Assembly: GCF_019933235.1 (NCBI RefSeq)
Contig: NZ_CP082945.1
Location: forward strand, 2,790,001-2,854,000
Direction: 5' to 3'
DNA from: Streptomyces angustmyceticus
GTDB taxonomy: Bacteria > Actinomycetota > Actinomycetes > Streptomycetales > Streptomycetaceae
DNA: 64,000 nucleotides
A program made the position numbers and the translations under genes. Below are positions 34,296-43,465 of this stretch, in pieces. Under the pieces are notes generated by a model. The model had not been told where the DNA came from and did not search any database. It was given only the letters and a program-made list of their open reading frames with translations. The number at the start of each line of letters is the position of its first letter. Position 1 is the first letter of the stretch.

Positions 34296-35456
34296 ATGGC
34301 TACCCACACGCCCGAAGGCGCCACCCCGAGCGAGGACGCGATCCGCGACGCGCTCGCGACGGTGAACGACCCCGAGATCCACCGCCCCATCACCGAGCTG
34401 GGGATGGTCAAATCGGTGGACATCGCGGCGGACGGCGCGGTGGCGGTCGTGGTCTACCTCACGGTCTCCGGCTGTCCGATGCGCGAGACGATCACCAGCA
34501 ATGTGCGGGAGGCCGTCGAGCGGGTCGAGGGCGTCACCTCCGTCGCCGTCGAGCTGGACGTGATGAGCGACGAGCAGCGCAAGGAGCTGGCGGCGTCGCT
34601 GCGCGGCGGCACCGCCGAGCGCGAGGTGCCGTTCGCCCAGCCCGGTTCGCTCACCCGGGTCTACGCCGTCGCCTCCGGCAAGGGCGGCGTCGGCAAGTCG
34701 TCGGTGACCGTCAACCTCGCCGCGGCGATGGCGGCCGACGGCCTGAAGGTCGGTGTCGTGGACGCCGACATCTACGGCCACTCCGTGCCCCGGATGCTCG
34801 GTGCCGACGGCAAGCCCACCCAGGTCGAGAACATGATCATGCCGCCGTCGGCGAACGGCGTGAAGGTCATCTCGATCGGCATGTTCACCCCCGGCAACGC
34901 CCCCGTCGTCTGGCGCGGCCCGATGCTGCACCGCGCGCTGCAGCAGTTCCTCGCCGACGTCTACTGGGGCGACCTGGACGTGCTGCTGCTGGACCTGCCC
35001 CCGGGCACCGGCGACATCGCGATCTCGGTGGCCCAGCTGGTGCCGAACGCCGAGATCCTGGTGGTCACCACCCCGCAGCAGGCCGCCGCCGAGGTCGCCG
35101 AGCGGGCCGGTTCGATCGCCGTGCAGACCCACCAGAAGATCGTCGGCGTGGTCGAGAACATGTCCGGCCTGCCCTGCCCGCACTGTGACGAGATGGTCGA
35201 TGTCTTCGGCACCGGCGGCGGCGAGCGGGTGGCCGAGGGTCTGACGAAGACGACCGGCACCCAGGTGCCGGTGCTCGGCGCCATCCCGATCGACGTCCGC
35301 CTGCGCGAGGGCGGCGACGAGGGCAAGCCGGTCGTGCTGACCGACCCCGACTCCCCCGCCGGCTCGGCGATCCGCACCATCGCGGGCAAGCTGGGCGGCC
35401 GGCAGCGGGGCCTGCAGGGCATGTCGCTCGGCATCACCCCGCGCAACAAGTTCTGA
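34296..35456 (+). CDS. mrp: Mrp/ApbC-family P-loop ATPase, iron-sulfur cluster carrier
   Basis: 386 residues. MIP18/DUF59 domain (about 10-95, with VSGCPM), then the deviant Walker A SGKGGVGKSS at 127-136, DADIYGHS and DLPPGTGD. The paired Cys of LPCPHC near 290 are the expected Fe-S cluster ligands at the dimer interface. Loads Fe-S clusters on client proteins. Probably leaderless. Downstream hairpin ends the transcript. Confidence 0.95.
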   Translation: MATHTPEGATPSEDAIRDALATVNDPEIHRPITELGMVKSVDIAADGAVAVVVYLTVSGCPMRETITSNVREAVERVEGVTSVAVELDVMSDEQRKELAASLRGGTAEREVPFAQPGSLTRVYAVASGKGGVGKSSVTVNLAAAMAADGLKVGVVDADIYGHSVPRMLGADGKPTQVENMIMPPSANGVKVISIGMFTPGNAPVVWRGPMLHRALQQFLADVYWGDLDVLLLDLPPGTGDIAISVAQLVPNAEILVVTTPQQAAAEVAERAGSIAVQTHQKIVGVVENMSGLPCPHCDEMVDVFGTGGGERVAEGLTKTTGTQVPVLGAIPIDVRLREGGDEGKPVVLTDPDSPAGSAIRTIAGKLGGRQRGLQGMSLGITPRNKF

Positions 35457-35490
35457 GACGGACGCGGCCGGTTCCCGGACCGCACGCGCC

Positions 35491-35521
35491 AAGGGGCGGA
35501 CCCACAGCGGGTCCGCCCCTT
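35491..35521. terminator. Bidirectional hairpin terminator
   Basis: AAGGGGCGGACCC pairs with GGGTCCGCCCCTT around ACAGC, between mrp and the convergent hypothetical gene. Confidence 0.85.
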
Positions 35522-35558
35522 CGTCGTGCGGCCGTCCGGCCCCGTTCGCGCCGGCCGG

Positions 35559-36203
35559 TCAGCCCTCGTACGCGGCGAGGTCCTTGATCACCGAGAAGGC
35601 CAGCCCGTAGGCGCTCATCCCGCGCCCGTAGGCGCCGATGTGCACGCCCTCGGGTCCCTCGCCCCCGGAGCCGGCCAGTACCCAGCCGTACTCGGACTCG
35701 CGGTAGGCGAACGACGTCGGCTCGCCGTCCACCGGCAGCATCAGCTCGCTCCAGCTCCCGCCGCCGAGGTCGTCGGCCAGCTCCCAGGCGAGCATCGTCT
35801 GCTGGTCCAGCCAGTCCTGGCGCAGCGAACGGTCCATCTGGGTGGGCCAGGTGTGGGCGAGCAGCCCCGACCCGGCCAGCCAGGCGGCCGTCGAGACCGA
35901 GGTCGCCTCCAGCACGCCGGTGCCGTCGGCGCTGCGCCGTACGGGGCGGCTGGCGACCGTCACCACCACCGCGAACCGCTCGTCCTGCGGCGGCTCCACC
36001 TTGATGGTGGGCTCCTCGCCGTGCCCGGTGGCACCGTGCTCGACGGTCCCGTCCGCGCCCGCTCCGACCTGCATCAACCAGCGCGGACCGGTGAACGCCT
36101 CGTCGAGGCCGTACCACGGGAACGCGGCCAGCAGATAGCCGTCGACCTTCCGGCCGGCCTCTGCGGACACCCCTTGTGCCGCCGTCCGACTCGTCGTCTC
36201 CAT
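35559..36203 (-). CDS. Conserved hypothetical soluble protein
   Basis: 214 residues; no signal peptide, membrane span or recognised motif. Trp/Asp-rich alpha/beta pattern with DGYLLAAFPWYGLDEAF near the N-terminus and GVHIGAYGRGMSAYGLAFS near the end. ATG 36203 has AAGGAGG upstream. I recognise no family. Same strand as tatB but 119 bp downstream of it. Confidence 0.7.
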   Translation of the reverse strand: METTSRTAAQGVSAEAGRKVDGYLLAAFPWYGLDEAFTGPRWLMQVGAGADGTVEHGATGHGEEPTIKVEPPQDERFAVVVTVASRPVRRSADGTGVLEATSVSTAAWLAGSGLLAHTWPTQMDRSLRQDWLDQQTMLAWELADDLGGGSWSELMLPVDGEPTSFAYRESEYGWVLAGSGGEGPEGVHIGAYGRGMSAYGLAFSVIKDLAAYEG

Positions 36204-36322
36204 CTGCGCGGAGCCTCCTTGTTGCCCTGTGTCGTGGGCGGCCCGCCCCCCTCAGGCGACCGAACCCCGGACACCGGGAGCATAGCCATAGGCGTCAACA
36301 CAGCCGGTCATACTGGTGTGTG

Positions 36323-36808
36323 TCAGGTGGCGTCGGCGTCGAACGGCGGACGCTCGTCCGGCTGAGGGCTTCCGGTCTTCTTCACCAGGTCGGGGCGGCC
36401 GGCGGAGGCTGCCGGGGACCCCTTGGACAGGCTGTGACCTGCGCCGTTCGAGGGCGTGGCGGACGAGGAACCCTCGTGGCCGTGGACGGCGTCGGTGACC
36501 TCGGCCATCTCTTTCTTCAGGTCGAAGCCATTTCGGATCTCCTGAAGATCCTTGAGGCCGTACTCGTCCTTCTCCAGGACGTGCTTGCGCACGAAGTTCT
36601 TGGGCTTGAGGTCCTCGAACTCGAAGTCCTTGAAGTCCGGGCCCAGCTCGCTGCGGATGTCCTCCTTGGCGCTGTCGGAGAACGCCCGCACCTTGCGGAT
36701 GAAGCCCATGACGTCCTGGATGACCTTGGGCAGCTTGTCCGGGCCGAAGACGAGGACGGCAAGGATCACGAGCGCCACCAGTTCGAGGGGTCCTATGTCG
36801 AAGAACAC
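36323..36808 (-). CDS. tatB: Sec-independent (twin-arginine) translocase subunit TatB
   Basis: 161 residues. N-terminal membrane helix in MFFDIGPLELVALVILAVLV, hinge FGPDKLPK, amphipathic helix, then a charged, partly disordered C-terminus; all TatB-like. Forms the substrate-receptor complex with TatC for folded proteins. GTG 36808 is preceded by AAGGAG. It follows htrA on the same strand (116-bp gap), the sigE-rseA-htrA-tatB order of mycobacteria, which supports TatB rather than TatA. Confidence 0.95.
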   Translation of the reverse strand: MFFDIGPLELVALVILAVLVFGPDKLPKVIQDVMGFIRKVRAFSDSAKEDIRSELGPDFKDFEFEDLKPKNFVRKHVLEKDEYGLKDLQEIRNGFDLKKEMAEVTDAVHGHEGSSSATPSNGAGHSLSKGSPAASAGRPDLVKKTGSPQPDERPPFDADAT

Positions 36809-36924
36809 CTAGCAGCTCCTTGGGTCATCCGCGGCCTTCGTCGGCCTTTGGGCCAGGCCGCCTCTCACGGTACCTGGCCCCGTACGTCGGACGGGAGTCA
36901 CCCGTGCCAACACCATGCAAACGA

Positions 36925-39210
36925 TCAGCCCGTGCTGGAGGAACCCAGGCTGAGCCGTACGGTCCGGTCCTTGCCGCCCCGCAGGAGGGTGAGCACCAGC
37001 GTGTCGCCGGGCCGGTGGCTGCGGATCTTGACGATCAGCTCCTCGCCGCTGTGCACCGCGGCACCGTCCACCTTCGTGATCACGTCGCCGGGCTTGATGC
37101 CGGCCTTGGCGCCGGGGCCGTCCGGGAGGACCGGAGGCTTTCCGCCCTTGCTGCGTTCGCCGACCCGCGCCCCGTCGCCGGCGTACTCCATCTCCAAGGT
37201 CACGCCGATCACCGGATGCGTCGCCCGGCCGGTGTTGATCAGCTCCTCCGCCACCCGCTTGGCCTGGTTGATCGGTATGGCGAAGCCCAGCCCTATGCTG
37301 CCGCCCTGGCTGCCGCCGCCCTCCAGGCCGCCGGCGCTGTCGGCCGCGCGGATGGCGCTGTTGATGCCGATCACCCGCGCCCTGGCGTCCACCAGCGGGC
37401 CGCCGGAGTTGCCCGGGTTGATGGGCGCGTCGGTCTGCAGCGCGTCCACGTACGAGACATCGCTGCCGTCGCCCTTCTCGCCGCCCGCGGTGATCGGGCG
37501 CTGCTTGGCGCTGATGATCCCGGAGGTGACGGTGTTGGCGAGGTCGAAGGGCGCGCCGATCGCCACCACCGGGTCGCCGACCTGTACGGAGTCGGAGTTG
37601 CCGAGGGTGAGCGGCCGCAGCCCCGTGACGCCCTCGACCTGGATGACGGCGAGGTCGTAGCCGCCGTCCTGGCCGACGACCCGGGCCTTGGCCGTCTGGC
37701 CGCCGCTGAAGGTCACCGAGATCTCGCCGCCGCTGCCGGCCGGCTGGACGACGTGGTTGTTGGTGAGGATGTGCCCCTGGCGGTCGAGGACGAAGCCGGT
37801 GCCGGTGCCCTGCTCCGCGCTGCCGCGCACATGGATCGTGACCACTCCGGGCAGCGCGCGCTGGGCGATCCCGGCGACGCTGTCGGGCCTGCGCCCCGCA
37901 CCGTCGGCGGCGGACTGGGGCAGCCTGATGTCGTTGATGCCGCCGTAGCGCTCGACGTACGCGCCGATGCCGCCGCCGATGCCGCCCGCCAGCAGGGCGA
38001 GCGCCACCGCCCCGGCGACCAGCGGGCCGCGGCGCCGCCGGTCCCGCGACGCCGGCGCGAGCGGCCCGGCCTGCAACGGCGCGCTCCACGGGTCGTACTG
38101 CTGCCAGGCTCCGTGGGGGGCGGGATGCGGTCCCTGGCCGCCGGCCGGCCCGTGCTCACCGGCTGCCGGGCCGGCGAAGACCGGCGGTGGCGGCGCGCAG
38201 GGCGCGGCCCCCGCCGGCCGGGGGCCGCCGTCACCGGGGTGCGGGACGAACGGGGCGTCGGCGGTGTCCTGGGGTGGGGCGTCGGGGGTGGGGGCCGGGT
38301 CGGCGGGGGCGGTGGCCGGTCGGGGCGTGGAGGCCAGGGGGGTGGGCTGGGGGCCCGGGCCCGGGGCAGGTGCGCCGGTGAGCTGCGGGCCGGTGGGAGG
38401 CGGCACGGCGCCGGTCTGCGGGCCGGCGGCGGGCGGGGGGAAGGCGGTGCCGTGGGCGGGGGTCGCCACCGGGCGCTGGACGGGCGGGGCGGGCGCCCAG
38501 GGGCCGGGGCCGCCGTACGGAGGGGTGCCGTAGGGGTCCTCGGCGTGCAACGGCTGCTGCCGCTGCGGCGCCGGGCCCGGGGTTCCGGAGGCGGGCGTGG
38601 TCGTCGCCGTGGTCGCGGGCGCGGTCGCCGCCGTGGGCGCGGCCGTGGGCGCGGCCGTCCCGTCCTGGGGCTCGCGCCGTGCGCCGGGCGGGGGCTCGTC
38701 CGGCGTCCCTTCGGGCGCGCCGGGCAGGGGCTCGTCGGAGGCGGCTCCGGCCACCCGCCCGAGCGTCATGGTCGACGGGGCGGGACGCGCCGTGGTCGTC
38801 CCGGTGCCCGGGGTCCCGGCGGCGTCCTGGTGCGTCGGGTCGGCGGCCGGCGCACCGTGCGGTACCGCCGTCTCGCGGTCAGCGGCGTCCGCCTCGGCCG
38901 CCGCGTCGCGCGACGCCGCCAACTCGCCGTCTACGGCGCCCCCTTCGGCCGTCGCGGCGTCGGCGGCCGTCGCGGGGCTCGCGGGCGACTCGGGCGGCAG
39001 CTGCGGCCCCGCGTCCTTGCGCGGCTCCGGCGGGCGGACGATCCAGTCCTCCGACTCCTGCGCGGCGAAGGCGCCGGACGCGCCGGGCGCCGTGCCGTCG
39101 GCGGGTGGCGCCGGCTGCGGGCCGGACTCGGCGGACGGTTCCGTGCGCGGGGTGCCTCCCGGGCGGCTCCACCACTTCAGCTTCGGCCCGGCGGCCTTAC
39201 CGTCGTCCAT
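36925..39210 (-). CDS. htrA: HtrA-family membrane-anchored serine protease with PDZ domain
   Basis: 761 residues. A cytoplasmic Pro/Ala-rich N-terminal region of about 390 residues, one membrane span (about 390-414), a trypsin-like domain with His in TNNHVV (about 485), Asp in GGYDLAVIQ (about 518) and Ser in NPGNSGGPLVD (about 601), then one PDZ domain (about 670-755). Degrades or refolds damaged extracytoplasmic proteins. ATG 39210 has GGGGAG close upstream. Part of the envelope-stress set with sigE and rseA. The N-terminal extension is far longer than in most HtrA proteins. Confidence 0.94.
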   Translation of the reverse strand: MDDGKAAGPKLKWWSRPGGTPRTEPSAESGPQPAPPADGTAPGASGAFAAQESEDWIVRPPEPRKDAGPQLPPESPASPATAADAATAEGGAVDGELAASRDAAAEADAADRETAVPHGAPAADPTHQDAAGTPGTGTTTARPAPSTMTLGRVAGAASDEPLPGAPEGTPDEPPPGARREPQDGTAAPTAAPTAATAPATTATTTPASGTPGPAPQRQQPLHAEDPYGTPPYGGPGPWAPAPPVQRPVATPAHGTAFPPPAAGPQTGAVPPPTGPQLTGAPAPGPGPQPTPLASTPRPATAPADPAPTPDAPPQDTADAPFVPHPGDGGPRPAGAAPCAPPPPVFAGPAAGEHGPAGGQGPHPAPHGAWQQYDPWSAPLQAGPLAPASRDRRRRGPLVAGAVALALLAGGIGGGIGAYVERYGGINDIRLPQSAADGAGRRPDSVAGIAQRALPGVVTIHVRGSAEQGTGTGFVLDRQGHILTNNHVVQPAGSGGEISVTFSGGQTAKARVVGQDGGYDLAVIQVEGVTGLRPLTLGNSDSVQVGDPVVAIGAPFDLANTVTSGIISAKQRPITAGGEKGDGSDVSYVDALQTDAPINPGNSGGPLVDARARVIGINSAIRAADSAGGLEGGGSQGGSIGLGFAIPINQAKRVAEELINTGRATHPVIGVTLEMEYAGDGARVGERSKGGKPPVLPDGPGAKAGIKPGDVITKVDGAAVHSGEELIVKIRSHRPGDTLVLTLLRGGKDRTVRLSLGSSSTG

Positions 39211-39331
39211 GCTCTCCCCAGAATTCGCCCGCGGCCGTGCACGGGCCACCACCTCGCGGCACGCGCCCGGACAGGGGTGCGCCGCCCCACAGGGATTCAA
39301 CCAGTTCCGTGTGGGGCTGCGCAGGGGACGG

Positions 39332-40279
39332 TCAGCGGTGGGCGGAGGTTGAGCCAGGGGCGGAGGAGAGCGCGGCGGCCGCGGAACCGGTCAGCGGACG
39401 CATGGGTTCCAGGGGCGACGGGGCGGGCGGACTCTTCCGTGCCGGGGTGTTGCCGGTCGCGGTGGCCAGGGGCGCGAGGTAGCGCGCCATGACCGGGCTG
39501 CTCGCGGCTATCAGCGGTGTCAGGCCGAAGCGTCCGGCCTGGGCGGGCGCCACCGGCGGGGAGGGGGGTGCCGTGGTGGGGCCGTAGAGAGTCATGGTGC
39601 TGGGGGCCGGGGCCAGGGTCGGACCGCCGGCGGGCTGCCAGGCGCCGGCCCGGGAATTCTTGGCGGGAAACTCCTCACCGCGCGGCAGGGAACCGCCGCC
39701 GGCCGCCGGGCTGACGCTCAGCGGGGTGACGGCCGTGCCGCCGCCGTCGACACGTCCACCGGGGAGATCCACGGCCGCCTCCAACGGGAGGGCGCCGCCC
39801 AGCGCGAACGCCGCGAGGGAGACCGCACCGGCCGCCGCGAACGCGAACCGCCGCCGCTGCGCGGGCCGGTCGCTCTCCTGCACACGGAAGCCGCGCCCGC
39901 GGGGCTGCACGGGAAGGGCCGCCATCGCATGGCCGGAGTGGCCGTCGGCGGGGACATAGCGGAACGTGCCGCCGCCGCGGGCGAACTCACCGCGTCCGAA
40001 GCTGCCGTTGCCGAGCCGGCTGCCGGGGCCGTCGGGGTCGCCGCCGGGCAGCTGCTGCAGCCGCGCCAGCAGCCCCTCGGAGGGACCGGGGGGTGCCGTC
40101 TGGGCGAACACGCTCTTCAGCCGGCGCTGCGCGTCGGCTTCTGCTTTGCACCGTCCGCATGTCGCGAGATGCGCGAGCACCCGCTCGCGTGCGTCATGCC
40201 CCAACTCGCCGTCGACCAGGGCCGCGAGGCGGTCGCCGAGATGCTGCTCGGCGGGGGACGGACCGCCACTGCCGCTCAC
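39332..40279 (-). CDS. Zinc-binding anti-sigma factor (RseA-like)
   Basis: 315 residues. The anti-sigma zinc motif H-x3-C-x2-C is at His37, Cys41, Cys44 (HLATCGRC); a single membrane span lies near 145-167; the extracytoplasmic part is low-complexity Pro/Ala. Expected to hold the adjacent ECF sigma factor inactive until envelope stress or redox signals release it. GTG 40279 overlaps the sigma gene stop as GTGA, giving near-equal synthesis of the pair. Confidence 0.92.
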   Translation of the reverse strand: MSGSGGPSPAEQHLGDRLAALVDGELGHDARERVLAHLATCGRCKAEADAQRRLKSVFAQTAPPGPSEGLLARLQQLPGGDPDGPGSRLGNGSFGRGEFARGGGTFRYVPADGHSGHAMAALPVQPRGRGFRVQESDRPAQRRRFAFAAAGAVSLAAFALGGALPLEAAVDLPGGRVDGGGTAVTPLSVSPAAGGGSLPRGEEFPAKNSRAGAWQPAGGPTLAPAPSTMTLYGPTTAPPSPPVAPAQAGRFGLTPLIAASSPVMARYLAPLATATGNTPARKSPPAPSPLEPMRPLTGSAAAALSSAPGSTSAHR

Positions 40280-41079
40280 GCGATTCCGACCTCCCCCGTG
40301 GGCACCACGGCCAGCGACCGCCGCTGGGCGCGCTCTTCGGCGCGGGTGGCCGGGGCGCGGTGCTTGAGGGCCTTGCGCAGATGGGAACGGCCGCGGTGGA
40401 TCCGGCTGCGGACCGTACCGAGCTTGACACCGAGCGTCGCGGCGATCTCCTCGTACGACAGGCCCTCGATGTCGCAGAGCACGACGGCGGCACGGAACTC
40501 GGGCGCGAGGGTGTCCAGCGCCTGCTGGACATCGGCGTCGAAGTGGGTGTCGTTGAAGTGCTGCTGCGGGGAGGGCTCGCGGCTGGGGAGCCGCTCGGCG
40601 GCGTCGTCACCGAGCGCGTCGAAGCGGATGCGCTGGCGGCGGCGGACCATGTCCAGGAAGAGGTTGGTGGTGATCCGGTGCAGCCAGCCCTCGAAGGTGC
40701 CGGGGGTGTACGTCGACAGCGAGCGGAAGACGCGGACGAACACCTCCTGGGTGAGGTCCTCGGCGTCGTGCTGATTGCCGGTGAGGCGGTAGGCGAGGCG
40801 GTAGACCCGTGCGCTGTGGGTGCTGACGATCTCCTCCCAGCTGGGCGGAGTCCACGCCTGCGCATCCGCGTCTGCGGCGAAGGTCGCGGTGGTTGCGGAG
40901 TCGGCGACGGGGGCCCCTCCCCTGCCCTTCGGGCCATGGGGGCGGGAACGGTCAGCAGTGTCTGTCACGGATTTCGGCTCGGCGAACGACCTTTTCAAGC
41001 GCCTCAGCACCCCTCGGTCACCCGCCGCAGCCGCACCTCCCCTGGTGGCTCTGGTGGTGTCCAGTAGAGCCCCTACCAT
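40276..41079 (-). CDS. sigE: ECF RNA polymerase sigma factor, SigE-type
   Basis: 267 residues. Region 2 ([42 protein letters not shown]) and region 4 ([39 protein letters not shown]) are complete. The symbol is by analogy with mycobacterial sigE: same neighbours rseA, htrA, tatB and a divergent O-methyltransferase. ATG 41079 is chosen for GAGGTGG just upstream; in-frame ATGs at 41124 and 41169 could give longer forms. The gene called sigE in S. coelicolor is a different one. Confidence 0.92.
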   Translation of the reverse strand: MVGALLDTTRATRGGAAAAGDRGVLRRLKRSFAEPKSVTDTADRSRPHGPKGRGGAPVADSATTATFAADADAQAWTPPSWEEIVSTHSARVYRLAYRLTGNQHDAEDLTQEVFVRVFRSLSTYTPGTFEGWLHRITTNLFLDMVRRRQRIRFDALGDDAAERLPSREPSPQQHFNDTHFDADVQQALDTLAPEFRAAVVLCDIEGLSYEEIAATLGVKLGTVRSRIHRGRSHLRKALKHRAPATRAEERAQRRSLAVVPTGEVGIA

Positions 41080-41243
41080 ATCCACCTCGCCCGTTAGCTC
41101 CGGATAAGCAGTTTTGACCTGCATTTGGTCCTGCTTCTGGTCTTGCCTGACATCTCGCGCGGTCTTCACCGGTGCGTCCCCCCGTCTTCCCCCTGCCCTT
41201 CCTCAACGTCCAGTCCCATCTGCGGGTTCCCGGACGCAGCGGA

Positions 41244-41249
41244 TACAGT
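41244..41249 (+). promoter_or_regulatory. -10 box (TACAGT) of the O-methyltransferase gene
   Basis: TANNNT hexamer five bases before TTG 41255. Transcription would start at or just before that codon, leaving either a leaderless TTG or a short leader for ATT 41285. Confidence 0.45.
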
Positions 41250-41254
41250 CACGG

Positions 41255-41938
41255 TTGCGTCAACTACGGGGACAGGAGAGGGCCATTACCGGCAACCGGC
41301 AGACGAGCTTGGCATTCGCCGAGGCGTACGGCGCCGGGACCATCGACGACAGCGCCGAGGCCGCCCTGCAGTGGTCCCGTGACTGTGCGCGCGAAGCCGG
41401 CATCCGTACGGTGACGGCCGGGACCGGTGCGGCCCTCAGCCTGCTCGCGGCCGCCGCGGACGCCAAGGCGGTCGCCGAGATCGGCACCGGAACGGGCGTG
41501 TCGGGCATCTACCTCCTGCACGGCATGCGGCCCGACGGGGTGCTGACCACCGTGGACCTCGAACCCGAGCGGCAGACGTTCGCCAAGCAGGCGCTGCGCG
41601 CGGCCGGCTTCGCCGGGAACCGCGCCCGCTTCATCCCCGGCCGCGCCCTGGACGTCCTGCCCCGCCTCGCGGACGGCGGCTACGACCTCGTGTTCTGCGA
41701 CGGCGACCTCATGGAGTGCCTGGAGTACCTCGCTGAATCGTTGCGTCTGCTGCGCCCCGGCGGCGTGGTCTGCTTCGAGGGCGTCTTCGCCGACGGCCGT
41801 ACGGTCGACTCGTCGCTGCAGCCCGCCGAGGTGCTGCGGCTGCGGGAACTGCTGCGGACCATCCGGGAGAGCACCGCGCTGGTGCCGGCCCTGCTGCCGG
41901 TCGGCGACGGGCTGCTCTGCGCGGTCAAGCGCGGCTGA
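41255..41938 (+). CDS. SAM-dependent O-methyltransferase
   Basis: About 227 residues. Class I methyltransferase of the catechol/caffeoyl-CoA type: AEIGTGTGVSGIYLLHGM is the SAM-binding motif I, TTVDLEPERQ motif II, YDLVFCDGD the metal-binding acidic loop. Divergent from sigE, as in mycobacteria. The start is unusual: TTG 41255 is the nearest conventional codon; GGAGAGGGCC sits right before an ATT at 41285, where I recall homologues beginning at GTG. The product could therefore start at either codon. Confidence 0.88.
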   Translation: MRQLRGQERAITGNRQTSLAFAEAYGAGTIDDSAEAALQWSRDCAREAGIRTVTAGTGAALSLLAAAADAKAVAEIGTGTGVSGIYLLHGMRPDGVLTTVDLEPERQTFAKQALRAAGFAGNRARFIPGRALDVLPRLADGGYDLVFCDGDLMECLEYLAESLRLLRPGGVVCFEGVFADGRTVDSSLQPAEVLRLRELLRTIRESTALVPALLPVGDGLLCAVKRG

Positions 41939-41968
41939 CCGGCCCCGGCCCGGTCCGGGACGTGAGAC

Positions 41969-42016
41969 GGCCCCGGCACGTGGCGCGCCCGTAAGTGCGC
42001 GCCACGTGCCGGGGCC
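41969..42016. terminator. Bidirectional terminator, perfect 20-bp stem
   Basis: GGCCCCGGCACGTGGCGCGC and its exact complement flank an eight-base loop, between the O-methyltransferase and the convergent DUF3117 gene. Confidence 0.9.
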
Positions 42017-42078
42017 GGGGTATTTCGGCTGGGGATACCGGGGTCAGCCCCGGGAAACCGCCGGTTGCGCCGCCCTTG

Positions 42079-42246
42079 TCAGACGGTGACCTTGTCCAGG
42101 GCCTCACCCAGGGCCTTGGCTTCGTCGGGGGTCAGCTCGACGACGAGCCGCCCGCCGCCTTCGAGCGGAACGCGCATGACGATGCCCCGCCCCTCCTTGG
42201 TCACCTCGAGCGGGCCGTCGCCCGTCCGCGGCTTCATGGCCGCCAT
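42079..42246 (-). CDS. DUF3117 family small protein
   Basis: 55 residues, the full family length: begins MAAMKPRTGDGPLEVTKEGR and ends GEALDKVTV. ATG 42246 follows AGGAAGGGG. Strongly conserved across actinobacteria, function unknown. The gene sits between sigE and tagA, as Rv1211 does in mycobacteria (from memory). Confidence 0.93.
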   Translation of the reverse strand: MAAMKPRTGDGPLEVTKEGRGIVMRVPLEGGGRLVVELTPDEAKALGEALDKVTV

Positions 42247-42569
42247 GCTCGTTCCCCTTCCTGAAACCAGCTCATCTCAGCCGACGGCCCGAATAGGCAC
42301 GTGTCACCGGCATCGAACACATTGCTTCCAGGCCATTATCCCGCATCGAACGACCCGATGACCAACATCGGACAGCATCCCTTCGGCAACGCGCTCCACC
42401 AAACCCCCTCAATTCGGTGAGGCGGCTGCAATACTTCTCCGCCCGCCGACCCCCGACGCGCCCGCAATCTTTGACGTACGTCACATGCCGGGGCCCGATG
42501 ATCTCCGGCATCCTGAGCGCGGACTGCCGCTGCCGCGCAGTCCGAGCCGCGACGGAGGGGATTCCCACT
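42247..42569. other. Divergent regulatory region between DUF3117 and the isomerase gene
   Basis: 323 bp without a gene. On the minus side a GATAAT-like box (about 42338-42343) may serve the DUF3117 gene. On the plus side is the TGACGTACGTCA palindrome. No RNA gene seen. Confidence 0.5.
42472..42483. promoter_or_regulatory. Perfect palindrome TGACGTACGTCA upstream of the PaaG-like gene
   Basis: Twelve-base perfect palindrome overlapping a TTGACG -35-like hexamer, 87 bases before the ATG. Probable operator; the cognate regulator is not in the window. Confidence 0.45.
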
Positions 42570-43370
42570 ATGGCCGACACCGTGCTCTATGACGTGACCG
42601 ACGGGCTCGCGACGATCACGCTCAACCGCCCGGACGCGATGAACGCGCTGAACATCGAGGCGAAGGTCCTGCTGCGGGACACCCTGAAGGAGGCCGCCGC
42701 CGACCCGGCCGTGCGCGCCGTTCTGCTGACCGCCACCGGGCGCGCCTTCTGCGTCGGGCAGCACCTCAAGGAGCACATCGGCCTGCTGGCCGAGGACCGG
42801 GCCACCGGGTCCGGCGGCACCATGAACACCGTGCGGGAGCACTACAACCCCATCGTCACGGCGCTGACCGAGATGCCCAAGCCCGTGGTCGCGGGCGTCA
42901 ACGGGGTCGCCGCGGGCGCCGGCGCGGGCTTCGCGCTGGCCGCCGACTACCGGGTGGTCGCCGATTCCGCGTCCTTCAACACCTCCTTCGCGGGCGTCGC
43001 GCTGACCGCGGACTCCGGGGTGTCCTGGACGCTGCCCCGGCTGATCGGCCAGGGCCGGGCCGCCGATCTGCTGCTCTTCCCGCGCAACATCAGCGCCCAG
43101 GAGGCGTACGACCTGGGCATCGCCAACAAGGTGGTCCCGGCCGACCAGCTGGCCGGGGAGGCCGCGGCCGTCGCCCGCCGGCTGGCCCAGGGCCCGACCG
43201 CCGCGTATGCGGCGATCAAGGAGTCGCTGGCCTACGGGGCGGGGCACTCGCTCGCCGAGACCCTCGGCAAGGAGGACGAGCTGCAGGGCCGGGCCGGGGC
43301 GTCGGAGGACCACCACATCGCGGTCGAGGCGTTCGTGAAGAAGGAGAAGCCGGTCTTCCTGGGCCGCTGA
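42570..43370 (+). CDS. Enoyl-CoA hydratase/isomerase family protein, PaaG-like
   Basis: 266 residues, crotonase fold. First oxyanion segment GRAFCVGQHL (about 56-65), second KPVVAGVNGVAAGAGAGFAL (about 105-125). Where hydratases carry the first catalytic Glu this protein has Asp in ALTADSGVSWTLPRL, like PaaG-type ring-opening isomerases, so isomerase activity on an acyl-CoA is more likely than hydration. ATG 42570 follows GGAGGGG. No other phenylacetate genes are nearby, so the pathway is unknown. Confidence 0.9.
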   Translation: MADTVLYDVTDGLATITLNRPDAMNALNIEAKVLLRDTLKEAAADPAVRAVLLTATGRAFCVGQHLKEHIGLLAEDRATGSGGTMNTVREHYNPIVTALTEMPKPVVAGVNGVAAGAGAGFALAADYRVVADSASFNTSFAGVALTADSGVSWTLPRLIGQGRAADLLLFPRNISAQEAYDLGIANKVVPADQLAGEAAAVARRLAQGPTAAYAAIKESLAYGAGHSLAETLGKEDELQGRAGASEDHHIAVEAFVKKEKPVFLGR

Positions 43371-43465
43371 TTCGGCGGGACCGCGAGCAGCCGCCCCGCC
43401 GCGTCCGGGCCGGGCTCCCGGTCGGGCCGGACGCTCCGGACCGCCGCCCGGCCGGGGCGGCCCGC

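Noticed and set aside
39304..39308. SigE-type ECF promoter (GGAAC -35) before htrA
   Set aside because: GGAAC is present on the minus strand but no matching -10 (such as CGTT) is found at 16-18 bases.
36820..39492. 890-codon plus-strand frame opposite htrA
   Set aside because: Composition-driven; the minus strand carries a full protease triad and PDZ domain.
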